From NCBI GenBank assembly GCA_041687435.1, contig JAWLBX010000008.1, positions 1 through 64,000 of the forward strand: a stretch of 64,000 nt of DNA, written 5' to 3'. Of this stretch, positions 35,447 through 44,698 are shown piece after piece. Numbering within the stretch: position 1 is the stretch's first letter; each line of letters opens with the position of its first letter. The notes beneath the pieces are model-generated. The model had not been told where the DNA came from, made no database searches, and was given only the letters and a program-made list of their open reading frames with translations. The stretch is from JACKII01 sp041687435 (lineage in GTDB: Bacteria > Pseudomonadota > Alphaproteobacteria > Bin95). Made by a program: the position numbers and the translations under genes.

Positions 35447-35968
35447 ATGCTGAGATTGAGCTTGGTTCGTCACGCCGAAGCCGCCTCTACGGCGGCGGGC
35501 AGCCTGGACCGGCATCGCTTGCTGACCGAGGCGGGGCGTGCTGACGCCGCTGCCCTGGGCCGTTTCCTGGCGGGGGAAGGACAGGTGCCCGATCAAATTC
35601 TGTGTTCCGATGCGGTCCGAACGGTGGATACGGCGCACCTGTTGTTGAGCGGCGCCGGTGTGGCGCGACCGGTTGTCGTGCTGGACGATCTCTATCGCGC
35701 CGACCCAGCCGAGATTTTGATGCTGATCCGGGAGAATGGTACGGAGAAGGCGCTGCATCTGATGGTGATCGCGCACAACCCGGCCATCGGCGCGCTTGCC
35801 GATATGCTGGCCGGCCGGGGCGGGCAGGGCGATGCGCGCGGCGTGCGCCAGTTCGCACCGGGCACGTGTGCCCACTTCGCGGTGCAGGCGCTGGATTGGG
35901 AGAGTTTCGACCCATCCCACGCCACGCTGCGCCGTGTGCTGGCGCCTGAAGACTACTCTACCGGTTGA
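35447..35968 (+). CDS. SixA-like histidine phosphatase
   Basis: 173 aa histidine-phosphatase-fold protein. The catalytic LVRHAEA motif near the N-terminus holds the phospho-accepting His; SDAVRTVDTA carries the second Arg, and MVIAHNPAIGALA the second His. Size and motifs match SixA, which removes phosphate from phosphohistidines of signalling proteins such as Hpt domains. The partner is unknown. GGGAGGGAAAGG upstream is a strong ribosome site. It diverges from ppk. Confidence 0.87.
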   Translation: MLRLSLVRHAEAASTAAGSLDRHRLLTEAGRADAAALGRFLAGEGQVPDQILCSDAVRTVDTAHLLLSGAGVARPVVVLDDLYRADPAEILMLIRENGTEKALHLMVIAHNPAIGALADMLAGRGGQGDARGVRQFAPGTCAHFAVQALDWESFDPSHATLRRVLAPEDYSTG

Positions 35969-36087
35969 GAGAGCTTGGCGGGTGGCAGCACCTGCCCCCA
36001 AATGTGCAATACGCTTTGCCACGCGGCGGTTTGTCGTTAGTCTTTCGTCGAATTCTCCCGCGGATAGTGCAACGGTGCAGAGCTCTT

Positions 36088-36858
36088 ATGTCTCAAAATC
36101 TCTCGATCAGCGGCGTCGATTTGCAGGTCGTCGAGCGTGGCAGCGGCCGGCCGCTGTTTTTTTTGCACAACGGCGAAGGCTTGGTGCCGGAACGGCCCTG
36201 GCTGGATGCGCTGGCGGCCAATTACCGGGTGGTTGCGCCCTGTCATCCCGGCTGGGGCGGCTCCGCGCTGCCGGGCTGGATGTCCAGCGTCGACGATCTG
36301 GCCTATCTCTATCTGGACCTTGCTGCGCACTATGACCTGAAGGACGCGGTGATCGTCGGCAATTCCTTCGGCAGCTGGGTCGCGGCGGAGGTGCTGGTGC
36401 GCGATGCCTCGCGCTTTGGCGCTGCAGTGCTGGCGGCACCCTTCGGTTGCAAGTTCGGGGCGCGAACGACGCGCGAGATCACGGATATGCATGCGTTCGA
36501 CCGGCAGACGCTGATGGCAAGGCTCTGGGCCGATCCGGCCCGCGGCGCGGTGGATTATACGGCGCTGCCGGAAGCGGAACTCGCCCGGATCGCCCAAGGG
36601 CGGGAGGCGCTAGCCCTGTTCGGTTGGAAGCCGTACATGCACAACCCGCGCCTGAAGCACTGGCTGCACCGCATCCAGACGCCGACGCTGCTGCTCTGGG
36701 GCGAGCAGGATGGCATTGTCGGGCGGGATTACATGCAGAACTGGGCGGCGAAGCTGCCGGACGCCCGCCTGGAAACCCTCGCCGACGCCGGCCACTACCC
36801 GCAATGGGAACAGCCGGAGGCGTTTGCGGCCAGCGTTGCCGCCTTCGCCAAGCCCTAA
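36088..36858 (+). CDS. Alpha/beta hydrolase
   Basis: 256 aa. The nucleophile elbow is VIVGNSFGSWVA and the oxyanion HNGEG near residue 27 replaces the usual HG. The Asp lies in LLLWGEQDGIVG and the His in LADAGHYPQWEQPE, giving a complete triad. I start at the ATG at 36088, where the first beta strand begins; the frame extends farther upstream without a ribosome site. It is 32 bases before a luciferase-like monooxygenase, likely in one operon. It probably hydrolyses an ester or ring-opened product. Confidence 0.85.
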   Translation: MSQNLSISGVDLQVVERGSGRPLFFLHNGEGLVPERPWLDALAANYRVVAPCHPGWGGSALPGWMSSVDDLAYLYLDLAAHYDLKDAVIVGNSFGSWVAAEVLVRDASRFGAAVLAAPFGCKFGARTTREITDMHAFDRQTLMARLWADPARGAVDYTALPEAELARIAQGREALALFGWKPYMHNPRLKHWLHRIQTPTLLLWGEQDGIVGRDYMQNWAAKLPDARLETLADAGHYPQWEQPEAFAASVAAFAKP

Positions 36859-36890
36859 GCCCTTATCCAACGCGAAAGGAGCCCGATCCG

Positions 36891-38102
36891 ATGCGCGTCT
36901 TCTATTTCTCCGAAATGGCCTACGACCCCGCCTGGGACAAGGCGATGGAGCAGGGTTCCATGCGGATTAACTTCGCCAACAAGCATTTCGACCCCGAGGT
37001 TGGCCACCAGATGCTGAACCGGTTCCTGGACGAGTTCCGGCTCTGCGACGAGGTCGGGCTCGATATCATGGTGAACGAGCACCATTCGACCGCCACCTGC
37101 ATGACCGTTTCGGCGCCGATGGCGCTGGCAGTGATCGCGCGCGAGACCAAGCGCTGCCGCCTGCTTTCGCTCGGCTCGCCCATCGCCAACCGTCCGGACC
37201 CGGTGCGGGTGGCGGAGGAGATAGCCTGGCTCGACGTTCTGTCCGGCGGGCGGCTGGAAATGGGGCTGGTCAAGGGCGCGCCCTATGAGATCGCGCCCGC
37301 CAATTCCCAGCCCGCCCGGCTGATGCAGCGGTATTGGGAGGCGCACGACCTGATCCTGAAGGCGCTGGCGACCACGGACGGCCCGTTCAACTGGGAGGGC
37401 GAGCACTATCACTACCGCAACGTGAATATCTGGCCGCGGCCGATCCAGCAGCCGACTCCACCGGTTTGGATGACCGGTCTTTCCGAAAGCACCGGCCGGG
37501 CGGCGGCGGAAAAGGGGCATGTGGCGGCAACGCTGCTTTCCGGCGCGGTCGCCAAGCCGATGTTCCAGGCCTACCGCGACCGCGCGGCGGAATTGGGCTG
37601 GACCGCCGGGCCGGACCGGCTGGCCTATGCTGCCGTGATCGGTGTCGGCAATACGACCGCCGAAGGCAAGCGCCGGGCGGATGAGATCGCGGGCTATGTC
37701 CGCACCTCTCCCGTGGTCTACGAGCCGTTCCGCAACCCGCCCGGCTACAACACCATCGGCGCGAACGTGTTCGCGATGAAGCATCCGGACAAGATGGCCT
37801 TCGTACGCACCCGCGACGGCGCGCCAGTGGATCACCTGACCGCCACGGTGGACGATTTCATGGCCGCCGACACGGTCTTTGCCGGCACGCCGGACGAGGT
37901 GTTCGAGCAGATCAAGAGCTTCTATGAGTGGTGCGGCGGCTTCGGCAACCTGCTGTTCTTCGGCCAGGGCGGCACGCTGAACCATGCGGAAACCTGCGAC
38001 AACATCCGCCTGTTCGCCAAGGAAGTGTTCCCGCGCCTGCAGGAACTGACCGCCGACGCCCCCGCCTCCACGGCGCCGCCGCTAACCATGGCGGCGCAGT
38101 AG
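36891..38102 (+). CDS. Luciferase-like flavin-dependent monooxygenase (LLM family)
   Basis: 403 aa TIM-barrel flavoenzyme: NEHHSTATCMTVSAPMALAV, EIAWLDVLSGGRLEMGLVKG and VWMTGLSESTGRAAAEKGH are typical of bacterial luciferase-like oxygenases using reduced FMN supplied by a separate reductase. AAAGGAG lies 10 bases before the ATG at 36891. The C-terminal 140 residues are longer than in LuxA. Grouping with a hydrolase, an MBL-fold protein, an MFS carrier and a second LLM enzyme points to degradation of a small organic or organosulfur compound; this is inference. Confidence 0.88.
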   Translation: MRVFYFSEMAYDPAWDKAMEQGSMRINFANKHFDPEVGHQMLNRFLDEFRLCDEVGLDIMVNEHHSTATCMTVSAPMALAVIARETKRCRLLSLGSPIANRPDPVRVAEEIAWLDVLSGGRLEMGLVKGAPYEIAPANSQPARLMQRYWEAHDLILKALATTDGPFNWEGEHYHYRNVNIWPRPIQQPTPPVWMTGLSESTGRAAAEKGHVAATLLSGAVAKPMFQAYRDRAAELGWTAGPDRLAYAAVIGVGNTTAEGKRRADEIAGYVRTSPVVYEPFRNPPGYNTIGANVFAMKHPDKMAFVRTRDGAPVDHLTATVDDFMAADTVFAGTPDEVFEQIKSFYEWCGGFGNLLFFGQGGTLNHAETCDNIRLFAKEVFPRLQELTADAPASTAPPLTMAAQ

Positions 38103-38114
38103 GGGGAGCGAACC

Positions 38115-39011
38115 GTGGCTGATATCGACTCCGGTCTGACCGCCTGGAAGCGACGGACCAACCACAACCGGATGATCGAATTTCAGGCGATGGACCTGCC
38201 GCCGCCCGGAACCGCCGGTGACGTGGAATTGGCGTTTTTCGGGTCATCCGCCTTTCGCGTGACGGCGCCGTCCGGGCTTTCCGTTATGCTAGACCCCTGG
38301 CGCAACCATCCGGCGCGCAAGTGGGATTGGTACTTTCACGACTTCCCGCTGACGGAGGTCGATATCGGCGTTTCCACTCACGCCCATTTCGACCATGACG
38401 CGCTCGACCGGCTCGATGCGAGCGTATTGCTCGACCGGCCTATCGGGCAGTTCGAGTTTGGCGACGTGCGCATCACTGGCATTGCGGATAAGCACGCGAC
38501 GGATTTCAGTCAGGCGCCCTACGACGCGGGCAAGCTCTACATGGCCTTTGATGGCATCGATGTGCGCCCGCCGGACAACCCGCGGTCGTGGGATCATTGC
38601 CTGGTGCTGGTGGAGACCGGCGGCTTGCGCATTCTGCATTGGGGCGACAACCGGCCGGACCCGCCGGAGCCGATATGGCAGGCTCTGGGGCGGATCGACG
38701 TGTTGCTGATGCCGATCGACGATTCCCGGCATGTTATGGGCTGGGATGCAGCCGAACAGGTCATCAGCCGTCTGAAGCCGAAGGTGGTGGTGCCGCACCA
38801 TTATTATATCTGGAACGTCGTGCAGCGGCAGAGCACGCTGCAGCCGGCAAGGGGGTGGGTGGAGACGCAGGCCGACGCGATGTATCTGGAAAGCGCGCAT
38901 GTCACGCTGGACCCGGCGGCAATCGGCGATCTGGAGGCACGGGTGGTGCATTTCGGCGATCATGTTGCCTTTGATGTAGAGGCATGGCTGCGCGGGGAGG
39001 CGGCAGGCTAG
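38115..39011 (+). CDS. MBL-fold metallo-hydrolase
   Basis: 298 aa. STHAHFDHDALDRLDA is the metal-binding HxHxDH motif of the metallo-beta-lactamase fold, with further ligands in GIADKHATDF, HWGDNRPD and VVVPHHYYIWN. The layout resembles UlaG-like lactonases more than beta-lactamases. The start is GTG at 38115 behind GGGGGAG; an internal ATG at 38172 is possible. It sits 12 bases after the LLM gene, so it is the third gene of that operon and may hydrolyse a lactone or ester intermediate. Confidence 0.85.
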   Translation: MADIDSGLTAWKRRTNHNRMIEFQAMDLPPPGTAGDVELAFFGSSAFRVTAPSGLSVMLDPWRNHPARKWDWYFHDFPLTEVDIGVSTHAHFDHDALDRLDASVLLDRPIGQFEFGDVRITGIADKHATDFSQAPYDAGKLYMAFDGIDVRPPDNPRSWDHCLVLVETGGLRILHWGDNRPDPPEPIWQALGRIDVLLMPIDDSRHVMGWDAAEQVISRLKPKVVVPHHYYIWNVVQRQSTLQPARGWVETQADAMYLESAHVTLDPAAIGDLEARVVHFGDHVAFDVEAWLRGEAAG

Positions 39012-39106
39012 AGCCGTTGTCAGATCAATCCATCAAAGCTGCTGTGCTTGTCCGCGGGGTCTGCTAAACCGCGCCGTTCATTCTGTTCCGAAAGTCAATT
39101 CCAACC

Positions 39107-40339
39107 ATGTCTGCCGCCGCTGTCTCCCCGATTGACGGGCCTTATGCTTGGGTCCGTCTGGCCATTACCGTGCTGCTCGGCACCATTGGCAGCATCGGCA
39201 TGTGGGTCGCCATTGTCGTGCTGCCGGAGGCGCAGGCGGAATTCGGTGTCGACCGGGGCGGGGCCTCGCTTCCATACGCCGCCACGATGATCGGCTTCGG
39301 CCTGGGCAATATCATCATCGGTCGGTTTGCCGACCGGCTGGGCATCACTCTGCCGGTCATTATTGCCGCACTGACGCTGGGCGCGGGCTTCGGTCTGGCG
39401 GCGCAGGTGGAGGCCATCTGGCAGCTCAGCCTGGTTCAGGGGGCGTTGATCGGCTTCGGGACTGGCGCGGGCTTTGGCCCGTTGATTGCCGATCTCTCAC
39501 ACTGGTTCCGAAAGCGCCGCGGTCTGGCCGTCGGTTTTGCAGCCTCCGGCAACTATCTGGCCGGCGCGATCTGGCCGACGCCGGTGCAGGCTCTGGTCGT
39601 CACCGAAGGTTGGCGGGACGCCTATGAGTGGATCGGGATCATGTGCGTCGTCACCATGATCCCGCTGGCGCTGATGCTGCAGCGCAAGCTGCCGGCCGCG
39701 ATGGGGGCGGACGGGCGACCTGCGCCGCCGGAGCCGTTGCTGCAATCGCCCTATTCGCCGCGCACCCTGCAATGGCTGCTGGCGCTGGCCGGGATCGGCT
39801 GCTGTGTCGCCATGTCGATGCCGCAGGTTCATATCGTCTCCTACTGCATCGATCTTGGCTATGGCGCGGCTGTAGGGGCGGAGATGCTGGCGCTGATGTC
39901 GGCGGGCGGTGTGGTCAGCCGGTTGGCGAGTGGGGCACTGGCCGACTATATCGGCGGCGTGCGCACGCTGTTGCTGGGCTCCGTCCTGCAGTGTGCAGCG
40001 CTGTTCTTCTTCCTGCCGTTCGATGGGCTGATGTCGCTCTATGCGGTATCGCTGCTGTTTGGGCTCAGCCAGGGCGGCATCGTGCCCAGCTATGCCATTG
40101 TCGTGCGCGAATACATGCCGGCGCGCGAGGCAGGCGGGCGTATCGGCATCATCATCTGTTCCACAATCCTGGGTATGGCCCTTGGCGGCTGGATGAGCGG
40201 CGAGATCTACGATCTCACCGGTTCCTACCAACTGGCCTTCATCAACGGCATCGCCTGGAACGTGCTGAACATGGCGATCATCCTGTCCATTCTCTGGCGG
40301 ACACGGACGCCCGCGCCGTCGCAAGCGGCATTGGCCTAG
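39107..40339 (+). CDS. MFS transporter (OxlT/monocarboxylate-like)
   Basis: 410 aa with 12 predicted membrane segments. The loop 2-3 motif is FGLGNIIIGRFADRLGI and the equivalent loop 8-9 is VVSRLASGALADYIGG; both fit the oxalate/formate-like and monocarboxylate branches of the major facilitator superfamily. It follows the catabolic genes by 95 bases and may import their substrate. Its stop lies 32 bases from that of the convergent second LLM gene. Confidence 0.87.
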   Translation: MSAAAVSPIDGPYAWVRLAITVLLGTIGSIGMWVAIVVLPEAQAEFGVDRGGASLPYAATMIGFGLGNIIIGRFADRLGITLPVIIAALTLGAGFGLAAQVEAIWQLSLVQGALIGFGTGAGFGPLIADLSHWFRKRRGLAVGFAASGNYLAGAIWPTPVQALVVTEGWRDAYEWIGIMCVVTMIPLALMLQRKLPAAMGADGRPAPPEPLLQSPYSPRTLQWLLALAGIGCCVAMSMPQVHIVSYCIDLGYGAAVGAEMLALMSAGGVVSRLASGALADYIGGVRTLLLGSVLQCAALFFFLPFDGLMSLYAVSLLFGLSQGGIVPSYAIVVREYMPAREAGGRIGIIICSTILGMALGGWMSGEIYDLTGSYQLAFINGIAWNVLNMAIILSILWRTRTPAPSQAALA

Positions 40340-40371
40340 GGCGCGCTGCACCCCAGGCCGTAGCCGGATGT

Positions 40372-41508
40372 TCAGCCGATGTGCGCGACCTTCCGCTGCC
40401 GTGTGGCGGGCGACAGTTCGCGCGGCTGGGCAACGCCGAACCGGCCGGGGTTGTTGGCCTCCAGGATGGGCCGGACCCATTTGCCGAACCGCTCCGCCTC
40501 CTCGTTGTGGAGGTAGCCGGACAGGCAAAAGGAATGGCAGCCGGCGTCGATGAACTGTTGCAGCGTCGCCGCGCACTGTTCCGGATCGCCGACAACGGCG
40601 ATGCCCGCGCCCGGGCGGAAGCGCGTCAGGCCGCTCCAGAGGTGCGGGGCAATCCACATGCCTTTTTCCGCCGCTAGCTGCTGCACGCGCTGGTTCGCCT
40701 TGGATGCGGCGGTGAAGCGTTTCAAATCCTCGCGCGCGGCTTCCGGGATGTTGCGGATCAGCTTGTCCGCGGCCTCCATCGCTTCCGCTTCGGTTTCGCG
40801 GCAGATGATCTGCAGGCGCATGCCAAAGCCGATTTCATCTTCTCGCCCATGCGCGGCGGCACGTTCGCGGATGTTGGCGATGTTGGCGCTGATGACCTCC
40901 GGCAGGTCGCCCCAAAACAGGTGGACATTGGAATGCTTGGCCGACAGGTTCCAGGCTTCTTCCGATCCGCCGCCGAGGTAGAATTTCGGGTGGGGGCGCT
41001 GCATCGGTTTCGGCTGGATTTCCGCGCCCTTGAGCTGATGGAAGCGGCCGTCGAAATCGATCGGGCCGTCGGCAGCCCACAGCGCTTTCAGGATCGAGAC
41101 CTCCTCGTCCATGATCGCATAGCGGTCTTCCTTGGCGAACTTGATGCCTTCGGCCTGGATTTCCTGTTCCGCCTGGCCGGCAATCAGGTTCACGCAGATG
41201 CGCCCGCCGGACATCTGGTCGAAGGTCGCGATCATTTTGGCCAGCAGCACCGGGTTGATATAGCCCGGCCGTGCCGCGATCAGCGGGGCGATGCGCGTCG
41301 TATCCGCCGCCATGAAGGCGCCGGAGATATAGGCCTCCCAGCAATAGCGGGCGACGGGGATCAGCATGTAGTCGAAGCCGGCATCCTCGGCCGCGTGGGT
41401 CACCTTGCGCAGGTGTTCCGGGGTCGTGCCGATGGTCTCTTCCTCGACGCCATAGGCCTGGGTGTCGCCACTGGTCGGCAGGAACCAGCCAAATTCGAGC
41501 GGTTGCAT
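40372..41508 (-). CDS. SsuD/SfnG-like flavin-dependent monooxygenase
   Basis: 378 aa LLM-family enzyme. EFGWFLPTSGDTQAYG at the N-terminus, ISGAFMAADTTRIAPLIAAR, QMSGGRICVNLIAGQ and FYLGGGSEEAW match alkanesulfonate or dimethylsulfone monooxygenases, which use FMNH2 to cleave C-S bonds. AAGGAG precedes the ATG. No ssuE-like reductase or sulfonate ABC transporter is in view. Its presence beside a second LLM enzyme and an MFS carrier hints at organosulfur use, which is not proven by sequence. Confidence 0.87.
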   Translation of the reverse strand: MQPLEFGWFLPTSGDTQAYGVEEETIGTTPEHLRKVTHAAEDAGFDYMLIPVARYCWEAYISGAFMAADTTRIAPLIAARPGYINPVLLAKMIATFDQMSGGRICVNLIAGQAEQEIQAEGIKFAKEDRYAIMDEEVSILKALWAADGPIDFDGRFHQLKGAEIQPKPMQRPHPKFYLGGGSEEAWNLSAKHSNVHLFWGDLPEVISANIANIRERAAAHGREDEIGFGMRLQIICRETEAEAMEAADKLIRNIPEAAREDLKRFTAASKANQRVQQLAAEKGMWIAPHLWSGLTRFRPGAGIAVVGDPEQCAATLQQFIDAGCHSFCLSGYLHNEEAERFGKWVRPILEANNPGRFGVAQPRELSPATRQRKVAHIG

Positions 41509-41599
41509 GAGGGCGCTCCTTGAGGGTGATTTTTGCGAATTGTCTCGCAGAATTATGAGCGCTTGCCCGGCGTAGCGCCAGAGGCTGCATGTCTCGGCG

Positions 41600-43405
41600 C
41601 TACCAGTTGCGAATAATCAACTCTACCCGCCGGTTCTGTGCGTGTGCGCCAGCCGAGTCATCCTGGGCCAGCGGCATGGCGGAGCCTATGCCGCTGGCAT
41701 AGAGCCGCTTGCCTGCTACGCCCTGGCGTTGCAAGGCTTCGACCATGGCCAGTGCCCGTTCTGCCGAAAGGTGATGGTTGGAGCGGTAGGCGCCGCCTTG
41801 CATTGGCCGGGCGTCGGCGTGCCCTTGTACCTCGATCCGCCATTGTCGTCCGGATGTCGCGCTGTGAGCTTCCCAGGCTTTCAGCGTTTCCGCGATCTTG
41901 CCGATCAGCGGGGCGGCCTCGTGGCGGATGCGGGCGGAACTGGCTTCGAACAGGGCGTCAGCGCTGACGATCAGCCGGTCGGCTTGCGGCGATGGCGCCG
42001 GTTGTGGCGTTGCTGCCGAGCTGCTTCGGCCTGCTGCGTTGCCTGCTGCGGGGGCGCCCGCCGCAGCGCGTGCGCTGGCGATGCGCGCGGAAATCGCATC
42101 CGCTTCAATGGCCAGCTTGTGCAAGCGCCCCGCTGCTGCTGCCTGAGCCAGCAGGGCGGCTTGCTGCCGGTCTTGCAGGTCCGACGCAGACTTGCTGGCC
42201 TCGATCAGTGCCGCCGTGGTCAAAGCGGCCTGATCCGCGGCGAAGGCGATACGCCGTCCATCGCGGCGCAGTGCTGAAAGGCTCCGCCGGCCCGTGGGAA
42301 GGGTGGCCGGCTCCGGCAGAGGCAATCCCGGCTGCGTTGCAGGCCGGGCATCTGCCAGCAGGGCGCCTTCGGACACAAGATCCTGGTAGCGCACCGATGC
42401 CGCTTCGCGGTCCCACACCGGGGTGATATCGAACCTGGTGCCGTCCGGCGTTTCTCGCCGTACCGTCTCGATCGGCAGATAGCGGATGTTCGCCACCTCT
42501 AGCTTGCCTGCCGCCGAGCGGTTGAAACCCAGATAGAGGATGATTGAGGTCCGGCGCCGATCCTCCCGTTGGGCGCTTGCAAAATTGCCGAGCGAGTAGG
42601 CGATGACGCCGGTGCGCCCGGCGCTGGTCCGGTAGGTCTCGACCGGTTGGACAACGTGCGGGTGGGCGCCGATCACGGCTGTAGCGCCGGCCTCCAATGC
42701 CTGAAACGCGAACTCGCGCTGTTCGGGCGTCGGCTTCACCACATATTCGTTACCCCAGTGCGGCAGCAGTACCACCGCGGCGATATCCGCGCGGCAGGAC
42801 AGGCGCGCAATGGTGGAAAGCAACGCCCTACGGTCGGCAAAGCACAGCGGCGCTTGTCGGTCCTCCGGGGTTGCAACATTGAAGCCGTAGGAACAAGAGA
42901 CGAACGCCAGCCGATCGCCGCCCCGGCTGACGGCAAGCCCCCAATCCGGGGCCTCTGGCGGTGCTTGCCGCCGTTTGCCGCCGGCATAGGCGAGCCCGGT
43001 TTGCTCCAGAGCATCGATGGTTGCCTCGAACCCGACCGTGCCACGGTCGTAGCTGTGATTGTTGGCAATTGAAACCAGATCGATCCCCGCCGCTGTCAGC
43101 GCGTGCAGTGCGGCCGGCGGATAGTTGAACAGAGGGTAGCCGGTGTAGACATGGTTGTCATAGTGCCGGACTGGTTTGGGCGCCCTGGTTCGGTTCGGCT
43201 GAATGTCCTCGGCCACGGGGCCTTCGAGATTGGCGATGGCGATGTCGGCGCCAGAAAGCAGCGGCTCTGTCTGACGCCAGAGGCTGCGGAAGCCGGCCGG
43301 GTCGGCAAAGCCCTGCCGCTGCAATTGCGAATGCAGCAGCACGTCGCCAACGGCTGCCAGGGTTACGTCCGCAGCGTCGCTGCCTTGAAAGGCTGCTGCC
43401 GGCAT
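41600..43405 (-). CDS. CapA (PGA_cap) and OmpA-like domain fusion
   Basis: 601 aa. Residues 12-300 form a CapA/PgsA-type metallophosphatase-like domain (AAVGDVLLHSQL, ANLEGPV, SIANNHSYDRG, LPHWGNEY, GAHPHVVQP, YSLGNF). A helical linker rich in Ala and Gln follows (about 390-450). The last 150 residues are an OmpA/MotB peptidoglycan-binding domain (VQGHADARP, LSAERALAMVEAL, ASGIGSAMPL, AQNRRVELII). CapA proteins act outside the cytoplasm, yet this frame has no signal peptide. A good one starts at the ATG 43614 (GAGGAG upstream) in another frame and would join after a one-base change in the 10-G tract at 43539-43548. Confidence 0.85.
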   Translation of the reverse strand: MPAAAFQGSDAADVTLAAVGDVLLHSQLQRQGFADPAGFRSLWRQTEPLLSGADIAIANLEGPVAEDIQPNRTRAPKPVRHYDNHVYTGYPLFNYPPAALHALTAAGIDLVSIANNHSYDRGTVGFEATIDALEQTGLAYAGGKRRQAPPEAPDWGLAVSRGGDRLAFVSCSYGFNVATPEDRQAPLCFADRRALLSTIARLSCRADIAAVVLLPHWGNEYVVKPTPEQREFAFQALEAGATAVIGAHPHVVQPVETYRTSAGRTGVIAYSLGNFASAQREDRRRTSIILYLGFNRSAAGKLEVANIRYLPIETVRRETPDGTRFDITPVWDREAASVRYQDLVSEGALLADARPATQPGLPLPEPATLPTGRRSLSALRRDGRRIAFAADQAALTTAALIEASKSASDLQDRQQAALLAQAAAAGRLHKLAIEADAISARIASARAAAGAPAAGNAAGRSSSAATPQPAPSPQADRLIVSADALFEASSARIRHEAAPLIGKIAETLKAWEAHSATSGRQWRIEVQGHADARPMQGGAYRSNHHLSAERALAMVEALQRQGVAGKRLYASGIGSAMPLAQDDSAGAHAQNRRVELIIRNW

Positions 43406-43538
43406 ACCCTCATCCTGCTTCGCACGGGCCGAACCAATGGCAGCCGCCGCTGCAGCGTTCGGGCATATGCGTGCCCCACTGCCCAGACTGGCGGGTAGTT
43501 CCCCCCATGACAGCGCATCCGCGCCGGTTGCATCTGAA

Positions 43539-43548
43539 GGGGGGGGGG
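43539..43548 (-). repeat. Ten-G homopolymer splitting signal peptide from CapA-OmpA frame
   Basis: On the coding (minus) strand the run is ten Cs directly after the signal-peptide core LAALGLIVSLVI. With 11 or 8 Cs the frame runs straight into SDATGADALSWGELP and on to the CapA domain without a stop. With ten it does not. This is either a phase-variable tract or a homopolymer sequencing error. Confidence 0.7.
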
Positions 43549-43635
43549 AATCACAAGGCTCACGATCAGGCCAAGCGCGGCGAGCATCGGCCGCGCCGGT
43601 GTTGGCGGGGTCATGACGGCTTCTCCTCGCCGCAT

Positions 43636-44280
43636 CTATCGATGCACCGTTTGTGAAATCCCGTCTGGTGAGACGATCGCGTCTACCAGCCGGGAGACGG
43701 CCCCCCAGTCACCGACAATCAGATACTCTCCAATGGTGATGCGGTGGGATGCGAGGTGCTGCCGGTAGGCGCGGACGCCCGCGGCCTGGGCTTGAACCGC
43801 AGCTGCATTGTTGCGGGCATCTGTCAGAATTTCGTTCCAGACCCGCAGGAGGGCGGCCCGGTCTTCTTCCAGGATGGGTGCTTCACGGACAGCGGTGGCG
43901 CGGTCGGCGGCGAAGCCGATCAGTGACTGCATGGCCGGCAGGCGGCCTTTGTCATCCAGCAAAGCCTGTACCGCCGCAGCCCTGGCGTCCAGGTTGTCGA
44001 TTGCAGCAAGAAACGCTGTTCGGAATGGTTCCGGCAGTTCGGCAGGTTCCCACTCGCTCAGTGTTTCAGCCGCGCGCTGTTGGCTTGCCAGCAGAGCGGC
44101 CTGGGCTTGCTCCAGCGCCGCAAACTCGCGGTCGACGGTTTCTTCGAAGGAGTGGAGGGAGGCGGTGGCGGCGGGCGTTTCCGCTGCCGCCGGCATCGAC
44201 AGACTGGTTATCAAAACCCCAACACCCGCCAGCATCGCGCTCCGAACAGCGGGACGTGCCTTTATGCCGTAGCCTGTCAT
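43636..44280 (-). CDS. Exported helical protein of unknown function
   Basis: 214 aa from the ATG at 44280. Residues 8-34 form a signal peptide ending PAAAET. The rest is Ala/Gln/Glu-rich and almost certainly helical (FAALEQAQAALLASQQRAAE; WNEILTDARNNAAAVQAQAA), probably a coiled coil in the periplasm. It ends about 20 bases before the signal-peptide ATG of the CapA-OmpA gene, so the two are co-transcribed and may work together at the cell wall. No family recognised. Confidence 0.65.
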   Translation of the reverse strand: MTGYGIKARPAVRSAMLAGVGVLITSLSMPAAAETPAATASLHSFEETVDREFAALEQAQAALLASQQRAAETLSEWEPAELPEPFRTAFLAAIDNLDARAAAVQALLDDKGRLPAMQSLIGFAADRATAVREAPILEEDRAALLRVWNEILTDARNNAAAVQAQAAGVRAYRQHLASHRITIGEYLIVGDWGAVSRLVDAIVSPDGISQTVHR

Positions 44281-44566
44281 GCCCAAGCCCAACCTTTACC
44301 TTCAGCGATGCGGATACGCATCGCACTGCCATTGCAGAAAACCTTACCCGAGACCAACGTTTGGTGCCAAGGTGTCCGTAATCGGTGACCGCCCCGTCCG
44401 GCCGTTTCCGCCGGACGGGGCGGCGGACAGTGCGCGTTGGCCGTTCCTGTTCAACGTGACGCACCTCTGGAGCAAAAAAAGCGGAACCAGCCGCAAGATC
44501 GCCCTTGCCAAGCGTGGCGTGATCAATATTATCCGCCGCTCTAACGCCTGCCCCGGCGTGAGGGAT

Positions 44567-44641
44567 GCGGGAGTAGCTCAGTGGTAGAGCATCACGTTGC
44601 CAACGTGAGGGTCGAGGGTTCGAACCCCTTCTCCCGCTCCA
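44567..44641 (+). tRNA. tRNA-Gly(GCC), copy 1
   Basis: Acceptor stem GCGGGAG pairs with CTCCCGC. The D arm contains AGCTCAGTGGTAGAGC, the anticodon loop is TTGCCAA with anticodon GCC, the T arm is GGGTTCGAACCCC, and the 3' CCA is encoded. Identical to the second copy 132 bases away. Confidence 0.97.
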
Positions 44642-44698
44642 TCCTTCCGCTTCCGCCGGTCAAGCGGTGGCAGGGGCGCGGTGCGTTAGAACTGGGAT

